Assembly: GCA_032164245.1 (NCBI GenBank)
Contig: JAVMKO010000021.1
Span: 12,530,285 to 12,594,284 of the forward strand
From: Sternotherus odoratus
Lineage: Eukaryota > Chordata > Testudines > Kinosternidae
Length of the DNA stretch: 64,000 bases
Direction: 5' to 3'
This document shows, piece by piece, positions 55,796 through 64,000 of this stretch. How positions within the stretch are numbered: the first letter of the stretch is position 1; every line of letters begins with the position of its first letter. The translations under genes and the position numbers were made by a program. The notes beneath the pieces are model-generated. The model did no database searches. It had not been told where the DNA came from and worked only from the letters and a program-made list of their open reading frames with translations.

Positions 55796-58455
55796 TACCT
55801 TCCCCCACACTCGTGGAATCAGAAGTCCTGAGGGTAAGAGGAAGGGGGGGGGGTTCATTTTCCCCCTTAGCCTTCAGACACAGCACACTCAGCAGCAGCA
55901 GACATACTGTAAGTTGGCTTTGAGCAATACCATTACAGGCCAGTTTCCATTCCTGCGTGCCACCAGGCCGTCCCGGGCAAGGGCTGGCTTTCTGGGCCGT
56001 GTCTTTCCATCGCTAGGAGGTCATCCGGGGAAGCGTTGCCAGCAGAGTATGTGCATCAAAGCTACTTTTACAAACGTAGCTGGCTTGCGATCAGATGTCA
56101 GGCTGGCTAAGTGCTTAGCCCCTAAGACACCCACACTCAGACCCATTGATGTTTATAAAACCTCAGGGAGGGAGAAAGCTCCACAAACCGCTTCTCAGAC
56201 CATGAACCTTGGCAGCTGCGGATCACGTCCCAGGTCTAAAATAAATCTGCTTAAATGGGGTGTGAGAAACAAGCCATCACTCACACGTGACAAATGCCTT
56301 TGCTGCATTTTCCAGCCCCTTCGACTCCCCGGGGCCAAATCCAGCCCTGATGTATGCCTGCAGAAGTCAAAGTCTGGACCCATTTTCTCCATTCTTTTTG
56401 CCCGAGAAAAGGCACAGGGAATAGGGACTTTTTCATGGGTCCAGATACCTTTACTCACGTGAGTAAGCACTACATAATCGGGGCCCAGGGCATAGGCATC
56501 AGTCCGTTCTGTGGGACTATACAGACCCAAGCCTGCATTTGCGTTATACCCACTATCCTCTTGTTGCATTGCCATCTGAGCCTGGGATTTTTGAAGGAGT
56601 TATATGCCTAAATTCAATGGAAGTTAGCTGGATGCATAATTCTCAGCCCCCTTTGAACCTCTACTCACTAGAGAGAGAGACTTGACCTGTGAGAGCCCCC
56701 TGGCATTTGGGACAAAACCCCTAGAATTGTTTAAGTGTCAGGTTTTGCAAAAGAAGTTTGAGTTTTGTAAAACGACCCTCCTCCCTCTTCCCTGTATGTC
56801 AAAGGAAATTCACTCGTCATGACAACTTGCACATTTCTAACTAAATGGCAGTGGAAACAAAGATCCCTGTTTGCAAGTCCTTCTGGCCCTGCTTTCTGGA
56901 ACCGCCAGGGGACGAGAAACCCAAAAGAGTCACGTTTCACCCATCAGACCTGAAATCCAACAGTTCTCAGTTCTATCCAGAAACTGCTCGGGGGTGGGTG
57001 GGTGGCGGGGGGGGGTGTTTGGTTCTGAACTAGGCCAAGCAAGTTCTCACTTGCTAATTTATTTCTGGTTAAATAAATTAGCTCCCATCTCTTTTCCTCA
57101 CCATCCCAAATTGCTTTTCTGTCCCACTAAATAGTCTGTGAAGAGTATAAAACCAGAAACTTGTTGGCTGGTCAGAATTTCACAGATTCCCAGCTGTATA
57201 ACAAAGCAATGAGCTATAATGCCAGCTACAAGTGAGGAAGGTCGCTGAGAACTAAGACTTAGAAAAATAACTAAGGTCAAAGTTCTTGGCTTCCTAGGTA
57301 GCCCCCAGTCCCAGGGACAATGATCCTGTAAGTGGAGATTTAAGAGAGCAGGAGATTCAAGCCAATATGAATTTACAAGGTTGTAACACAAGCTTCCTTG
57401 TCCAAGAGTTGTAAAGTAGCACAGCCCAGACCTTGAAGAAAAACAACGCAGATCCCCAGGCAGGGATAAATAACACGGGATGCCGAATAGAACTCTAAAC
57501 TTGTCAGGAGTCCCTGCCACAAAACCCATTCAGGCTGGGCGAGTCTCGCTGTGCTGATGGATTTGTTTAAAATTGAGATAATGCGTTTCATCCGCACACA
57601 ACAAAAAGCAGTACGGCAAAGAGAAGCGGGGTTTTACTGCCGATCCTACCTGGCCTTGGCAAAACAGGGGGAAAATATCACAAGTGGGCAAGCCCCATTT
57701 CTCAGTAATAACTGGACACCCGACCCATCTTTATATGGGAGAAGAAACCCAGAAGAGGCAGCAGTCAAGGCAGGGCGTGACAGACAATAAAAGCCCCGGC
57801 AGTGCAGAAGTAAAGCTTTTACTAGCTGCCTTCCCCTCTCTGTGCTACCGGGTGCCTCTTATATGTGGATTTTTATCCTCCTTTCAAAATTAAAACCACC
57901 ACCGACGGTGAATTAAGGAATCATACCCTGGCTCACTTCAGACAGCCCCCTGAATTCCGAGCCTGCTGTACATTTGGGAGACTCCATGAAAGGTTAGACA
58001 GCACGTCCTGTTATTTATTCTAGGAAGCCTCTCACACAACTTGCTGGAGATCTGAGCCACCTTCACCGCTCCACTGAAATGCCATTGCCTGACAATATTA
58101 TTTTTATTGCATCTGGGTTCCTACCAATAAAAGCAAACGTTCCTCTCCCCTGGCTCAGCCGCCGAAGTAGCCAGAAGGACCGTGCATCGCGACACAATAC
58201 GAGCCATTCACCGTTTTTGCACAATCCTCCCCTTAGCCTGCTCCCCATAACAAGGGTTAAACACACGCTCACTCACGGAGCTTTAAGAGAGTCTACGCTT
58301 GCAGCGAGTCAATTTTCCTGAATACTAGATGGGGGACGGAGGGAAAAAACCTCCCTGGAATGGAGCCTTTGTTGGAAAAGAAGATGCAAGCCTTTCCTCT
58401 CTCACCCCACGCTGGCACGAGAAACACAGAGACGCTGGGGTTGTCTGTCACTCAC

Positions 58456-58570
58456 CGACGGTCTCCCGGAGCTGCCGTCTCCTGAGTCCAGCCTTTCCCC
58501 ACTACTCGCCGGAGCAGGACTTCATCGCACACTGAAGACTTTTATTGTCCTTTGCCAAGCAGTGACGTCG
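58456..58570 (-). promoter_or_regulatory. Candidate minus-strand promoter and first exon
   Basis: On the minus strand, in order: a CRE-like GACGTCA (58569-58563), a TATA-like AATAAAAG (58546-58539), then about 60 nt of GC-rich DNA ending at an excellent donor, GTCG|GTGAGTGAC (exon end at 58456). COL8A2 needs an upstream noncoding exon on this strand, and this is the best candidate I found, 16 kb before the signal-peptide exon. It could instead belong to an unrelated noncoding RNA. No transcript evidence is available. Confidence 0.35.
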
Positions 58571-58849
58571 ACCCACTTGCATGTTTTCTCTGAACACTGG
58601 CATGCTCTGCTCCGGGACCAAGCGCTCGGTTTTAGCCGTTTGGAAGGGTTCTGGTTGGGGCTGGAGGAGGGCGGGAGGTTGCCTGAACGTAGATTTTGTC
58701 TTAGAAAAGCCTTTCACCCCAGAGCGGTGCCTTCACACAGGGTTGTGCTGCGGGGGCCAACATGAGCGTCACACCTGTCTGGAGTGGGAACACAGCAGGT
58801 ATAGCCCATGCAAAGGGATTTTCTCCTCCTTGGAATGCCTTGCCTGGCA

Positions 58850-59070
58850 GCGTAGCCCAGTGGTTAGAACCCTCAATGGGGATGCAAAAAAACCTGGGCT
58901 CTGTTCCTGGCTCTACCACTGGCCTGCTACGTGACCGTGGGCAAGTCACTGCCCCGCTCCATGCCTTAGTTTGTCCATCCATAAAATGGGGATAAGGATG
59001 CGGATTTCTGTGCAGCGCGTTGCGCTCTACTGTTGAAAAGTGCTAGACAACAGCTAGGTCTTATTACTGC
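58850..59070 (+). mobile_element. MIR/CORE-SINE-like element
   Basis: GGCAGCGTAGCCCAGTGGTT, CCTGGGCTCTGTTCCTGGCT, GTGACCGTGGGCAAGTCACT, CATAAAATGGGGATAAGGAT, GTTGAAAAGTGCTAGACAAC: a head-to-CORE copy with the later segment preserved. Confidence 0.75.
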
Positions 59071-62000
59071 CCCATTTCTGCGGCTGTATGCACACGGCCT
59101 TGGCTCAGTCAACTGTTCTGTCGGGTGGGATGTTTGCTGCTAGGGTGCGCGCTGTGGGTTCGGTTCGTTTATTTAGATACAGGTCAGAGTTGAAAAAACT
59201 GATTCCAAAACGCGTCTCCTGGCCAGGATCCCCTTTCTGGTTATAAATCGAAATAAAACGGCAAAGATCCAGATTGCAAACCCTCCCCGCCCCCCGAGCG
59301 GCTCCTTGCCCCAGGGTGAAGAACTGCTCCCTGGGGTGAATAAGGGATTCACAGGTCTTGAGATAAACGACAGGTTCTTCCAGCCCATTGCTTTTTCTTG
59401 CAGATGGCTCTTGATTTCAAAGCCCTCTCAAGGTGACCATCCCTAGGAGGTGGAATAAACCAACAGGAATGCGTCCTAATCACGCTCATTCTCTGCTCCA
59501 GGCCCCATGGCCCCAGCAAGGTGCAATGATTCAGCGAATCTCAACATCTCTTCGGTTAGACTCCGGGGCTTGGCATGTTGCCGACAGCCGAGCACTCGGG
59601 TCGTGCTGCGTGAATGGCAAGTGCTGGATCTCAACGGTGCTGCTATTTACCATTGGTGGGAGAATAAATAAATAAATCACACGAAATCCCAGTCCATAAA
59701 GTTCCCATTAGACTCGAAAGCAGAAACAGCTGCCGGAGTCATGAGTGGCTTTCCGAGCCGAGTTCACCAGCAGGGCCCGGGTGACTTTGCCTGGGAGGTT
59801 TGCGTGCCATGGGAATGACTGGACATGCGGCTGTGCAAGCGCCAGACGGGATTACTTACCCTGCGCTAGCCCCGGGGGAGTAGAAAAGGTCTCTCCTCTC
59901 CCCCTGCCCTCCGGACTGCAAAGGAGACACTAGAAAGGATCAAAGCAGGCATTCCGCTGTGGAGAAAGGCCCCTCCGCCACCGGAGGGCTTCCCACCCTC
60001 ACTCAGGTCCCCTCTGCCAACAAAGAATTGGCATCTGCTTGCCCAGAGAGGCGCCTTTTCAATGCACCGGTGTCCTCCGTACAAATAACCCAGCCCAGCC
60101 CTTCCCTGACTCCTCCTCCTTTATTAATTAGAGAAAGAATTAATTGCATTAAGTTTTCCAGGCCCTCAGAGCAAAAGAATCTGAGACTTGCCTAGGGAAG
60201 CTAATTAGTGCTTTGGTCCGAGGATGCCCCGGGCACAGTCACTGGGTACCAAGCTCTGTGCCAAGAGGAGAGAGCTTCTTCACAAAGCAGGCTCCAAGGT
60301 CTGAACTGACCATGTCCCTTGATGCAAGAGCCCTATAAAATGTAGTAGGCAAACACTTTTCTCTAGGGCGTTGGTGTTTTGGGGACCCTCCTACGGAATT
60401 TCATAGAGAATTCCACCCCTGCTATTGAAGCCAACAGGATGCGCTAAAAGCCAGACCAATGATACGCAAAACCTTGGTTTATGTTTGTGGCTTTCTACAG
60501 TCCCACCCTGAATTTCTATAGGGCCTGGTGTCCTATTGCAACCTATAGGACTCTTCTCTTCACAGACTGGAGAGTTTGCCTTTTGCTTGGGCAGGTAGAA
60601 GCAGGCACAAAGGAGGGTGTGTGTATGGAGAGAGGGAATGTAGATGACCTCACTAGGACGCTGACGGCTATGGGAGTTTGTTAATGGGCCTGCCATAAGT
60701 CAAATACAATCACTCAGGAGAGGGAAAGGTTGCTGGGTGACAGTGCTGAGTACCCTGTTCTGCAAAGCATTCCAGAGTGCAGCGGTTTCATGAACACCCA
60801 CCGCCCCATGGCCCCGCCCTATTAGACATTCAGCTTCCCTCCTCCAATCCACGCTGGCTGGCTGGCGTTGCCTGAACAGATCCATGTCTTTGTATTACAT
60901 GGTTTCCATGCGGATGAATGAGTGGCCAGCGCGGTGCCTGCACAATGGCGATGGTGGGTCAACAGCTTTTCATGGTAACAACGCCCTGAATAAACAATCG
61001 GCGTGTTCTGCACCATTATCCCAACCAGCATGTGCTGCATTTTAAAGCCATAACCGCTTACGCTGCCGTATTCCTTCCCTTTCTGAGCGGCTGATTCAGA
61101 GTCAGTCAAGCAGGGGGACTGACACGGACAGAATCCCCCCTAGAACTACCTTTCCCTTGCCACTGTTATGATAAAACCGTTTTTAACGGGGCTGGTTTCC
61201 TCCTCTTTCACCCAGGGAGCTCTGATCAGTCCAGGGGGGCATGGATGGTTTGAAGTGATTTTCTAAGCAGCTTTGGGAACTTACTAAAGTGACGCCACAG
61301 ACTAAGAGTCGGTCTGGGAGGAGACAAACTCTCCCTTTGTAACCAGAGGTGGCTAACCCACACTGGGAGACCTGCGGGGCTTCCCCTCCCAGACACCTAG
61401 GCCTTGAAATGCAGCCTTTGACGTCGGGATAAGAGCACAAGGTGTCCAGTTTCAACCCGCTGGGATGGACAGTGAAGTAACGAAGAAGGGAAATTGATGG
61501 GCAGCCCAGCAGAGGGTGAAGGAGACTGTGAACAACGTGGGATCCGTTCGTCAGTTCCATAGCCTGTGCCTGAGGTTTGCTACGTCGGCCTTCACGCAAT
61601 CCAGCCATTCACTGGAGTGTAAAAGGGTACTGATGGCAGTGGTGGCAGTTTCTCCCCAGAGGTGGCTGCCCTTCAGCATCCCATTCTCCCTGCTGAGAGG
61701 CGAAGGTCAGAACTTCGTGACCACCAGGTTCTGGCAGCTACTTCAAAAGACCCACCTCCCCCTCTAATAGGGCAGGAAAGCTGCCCATTTCTCTTATCCA
61801 TCCTGGGGAGGTATTTTAAGTGCTCTTTGTTCTTCCCAGGGCCTTTTATTCCCCAGGCCTGATGCTGCTAGAATGGGCTCTGCCTGGGGCTATCCCTAGA
61901 GGCCGCACATCACCCATTTCTCGTCTCCATCCTAGGACCCGCTCTTCTCCCACCAGACTGTAGCCAGGCCAAGAAACAAAACACCAGAAACTAGAGCAGA

Positions 62001-62370
62001 AGCGGCTGTTAAATCACCATGTCACGGAGCAGGGTGGCTGTGATACAGGGGAAGGCAGCCAGCGGAGCTCTGGGACCAGCTCCCCTTGAGTTCAGTGGAA
62101 ATGAGGGTAAACTCAGTACCTGGCAGATGGGACCAAGTGGAAGATGCCAGCGTTCCCAAGCGTTTCACAGCTCCTGGCCTCTATTGCCCTTTCATTCCTA
62201 CGCAGCAAGAGACAAACGCTTTGAGAGAAGGAGCCTTCCTGCCACCCCTGCTTTGTTTGCAGAAATGCGGCTCAGCCCGTCTATTAGCCATTGGCAGAGT
62301 TCTCACCTACTTTGGTTTGCAAAACTGCACGCGACCATTTATTAAACCCAGAGCCAGGGGGAGGAGGGGC
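59070..62370. other. Upstream COL8A2 flank, no gene recognised
   Basis: Only short, unsupported reading frames; no repeat I can name with confidence. Regulatory elements of COL8A2 may lie here but cannot be called from one sequence. Confidence 0.35.
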
Positions 62371-62374
62371 AAAG

Positions 62375-62409
62375 AGGGGGAGGAGGAGGAGGAGGAGGAG
62401 GAGGAGGAG
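62375..62409 (+). repeat. (GGA)n microsatellite
   Basis: An uninterrupted run of about 11 AGG/GGA triplets. It would read as poly-Glu in one frame but belongs to no supported gene. Confidence 0.85.
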
Positions 62410-62934
62410 ACGAGTCGAAAAGAACCCATCTGTTTTGGCTCAGTTGTGGTTTCACTGTATTCTGGATGCTAGATCAGGTCAACCTGTGTTCTATGGAGGG
62501 CCAGCCCGGTGCAGAGAGTCTGTAATTCAAGGTAGCCAGGCACGGCTCTCTCAAGCATTTTAGCCTATCTCATGTGCCGCAGGTCAAAGGGAGGGCTACA
62601 CAATAGCACGTGACTCTGCAGTATATTAGTGATGAAGGGTAAGAGCAGCAGCAAGGCCTGACGGGGAAAAGGAAGAGAGAAAGATTTAAAAATGAGCTGC
62701 AAAGGTGGCGAGGGGGGAAGAGCTTCTGGGTGGTTGGTTTGGGGTTTTTGGCTCACAGTGCCATAGCACAGCGTTAAAACTACCGTCCAGGAGGCCCCCG
62801 GCTGGGCTAATCTGCCTGAGCAATTTCAGGGCTTCGCCGGAGGGTCACTTGTGGGTCATTTGCTGCCCTGAACTGGTCGCTGAGCTGGCAGGCAAACGAA
62901 ATACACCACAGGAGCTTGAGAGCATCACTAACAG

Positions 62935-63170
62935 CAGCGTGGCCCCGGACTGGGAGTGCTCAGACCTGGCTTCTGTTCCTCATTCTGCCACTGACTTACT
63001 GTGAGAGCCTGGGCAAGTCACTTTACCTCTCTGTGCCTCGGTTTCCCCCTTCCACTCTGTGTTGGCCTTCTTTTTAGTCTGTAAGTTTTTCAAGGCAGGG
63101 CCTGTCTCTCGTTGTGTGTCAGTCCAGCCCCTAGCACCACGAGTCCCGGATCTCACTCACGGCCTCTCCA
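62935..63170 (+). mobile_element. MIR/CORE-SINE-like element
   Basis: CTTCTGTTCCTCATTCTGCC, CTGGGCAAGTCACTTTACCT, CTGTGCCTCGGTTTCCCCCT, CTGTAAGTTTTTCAAGGCAG, CCAGCCCCTAGCACCACGAG: CORE through tail. Confidence 0.7.
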
Positions 63171-63174
63171 GGCG

Positions 63175-64000
63175 AACAATGAACAGACAATCTTTAGGCA
63201 GGAGTAACTGCAAACAACACCATTGAATCAGTGGACCGTGGCCCTGCTTGAAATAACCTGCACTGCAGTTTCATGCAGCCTGGCTGGGTAGGAGAGTAGA
63301 TACTAAACTCTACTGCCAGTGCTGCGGCTCTAAACAGTTCCCACCACAGGTGCCTCCTCTGACACTCCCTGCCACAGTGTAGGAGCCCAATCCTCCGCTG
63401 GGGTAATGGGAGTAATTCCAGGGGGCTTTGGTGGAGCTTTGCCAATCTACACCAGCTGAGACTCCTCCTGTCCTTCCTAGAGCCAAACAGGGAGTGTTTT
63501 GCTCCATTAACGAGTGCAGAATCTGACCTCATATTAATTGTTTCCATGGCTGCAGTAACATTCGGAGACCCTGGGCACCTAATCAGACCGGGTTATTAAA
63601 TCTGCAAGTGTCTATTCCCCTGCCACACAATAAGCAGGCGCATCAAAAACTCCTGGCACCAGATGAAAAGCGTGAAATAAATAAATAAATATGTACACAA
63701 ATCTCACACTTAAAAAGGAGAAAGAGGCAAGAAATTCACCTTGTTCTCCCAGGAGGACCAAGACTTGGCGGCTTTGCCGTCAGTTCTGTTACTGTCTCTC
63801 TCGTAGCGGTTCGTCTCTCAGCTCATTCCATCACACAGCTCATGACCATTTCAGTCGCAAATCTCCTCAGCTTGCTCCCGCTCCCCTTTTGCTTCGGAGA
63901 CACGGGAAACTCACGGGCAGGACCCTCGTTCAGAAGAGGCGCGACTGCCCTCCGAGCTGCACAATCACATCCCCTTCCTCCCTCTCCGCACAACCCTGGG
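63175..64000. other. Right end, no gene recognised
   Basis: A possible minus-strand donor (GAACAAG|GTGAAT, GT at about 63738-63739) precedes a pyrimidine-rich segment to the window edge. It could be another noncoding first exon of COL8A2, but there is too little sequence to support it. Confidence 0.25.

Noticed and set aside
55695..56462. A 255-codon plus-strand reading frame
   Set aside because: It begins inside a minus-strand SINE (55580-55795), resembles no family I recognise, and has no splice or promoter context.

Overview
The window is a piece of vertebrate nuclear genome, most likely a turtle. Its three genes have vertebrate exon structure. The interspersed repeats are sauropsid in type: CR1 LINE 3' ends, MIR/CORE-SINE-like elements, hAT-type MITEs, and a repeat whose conserved stretches (GCAGCCGTGTTAGTCTG, CTTTCGTGGGCTA) I associate with turtle and crocodilian genomes. 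The species assignment is inference; the gene identities come from reading the translated exons.

Three genes can be assembled exon by exon. TEKT2 (tektin-2, + strand, nine coding exons, 1918-9378) gives 430 codons. ADPRS (ADPRHL2/ARH3, ADP-ribosylserine hydrolase, + strand, six coding exons, 11275-16162) gives 369 codons. COL8A2 (collagen alpha-2(VIII), - strand, coding exons 42178-42016 and 25693-23772) gives 694 codons. All junctions keep frame with GT/AG boundaries. The order and orientation TEKT2(+) ADPRS(+) COL8A2(-) matches the mammalian block on human 1p34.3. No frameshift or premature stop is seen in the three genes.

Layout: 1-570 has nothing I can support. 570-760 is the TEKT2 promoter and probable noncoding first exon, with a perfect RFX X-box, a CCAAT box and a forkhead site. 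1837-9574 is TEKT2, with CR1 and SINE pieces in its introns. 9575-10740 is an unremarkable spacer. 10740-12300 is a very GC-rich block in which the same minisatellite unit lies on both sides of the ADPRS GC-box promoter and exon 1. 12867-16162 holds the rest of ADPRS. 16163-20770 is ADPRS 3' UTR and intergenic DNA. About 20770-23771 is the probable COL8A2 3' UTR. 25694-42015 is the 16-kb COL8A2 intron between its two coding exons. 42201-64000 is upstream of the signal-peptide exon: repeat-rich DNA with one candidate minus-strand promoter and first exon near 58.5 kb.

The genes have unrelated jobs. TEKT2 is a structural protein of ciliary doublet microtubules, ADPRS removes ADP-ribose from serine after DNA damage, and COL8A2 is a short-chain network collagen of basement membranes such as Descemet's membrane. 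The most unusual structures are the paired minisatellite around ADPRS exon 1, and a retroelement-like insertion at 54897-55128 that contains a perfect 92-bp inverted repeat, is flanked by a 13-bp target-site duplication, and carries a hammerhead-ribozyme-like core motif.
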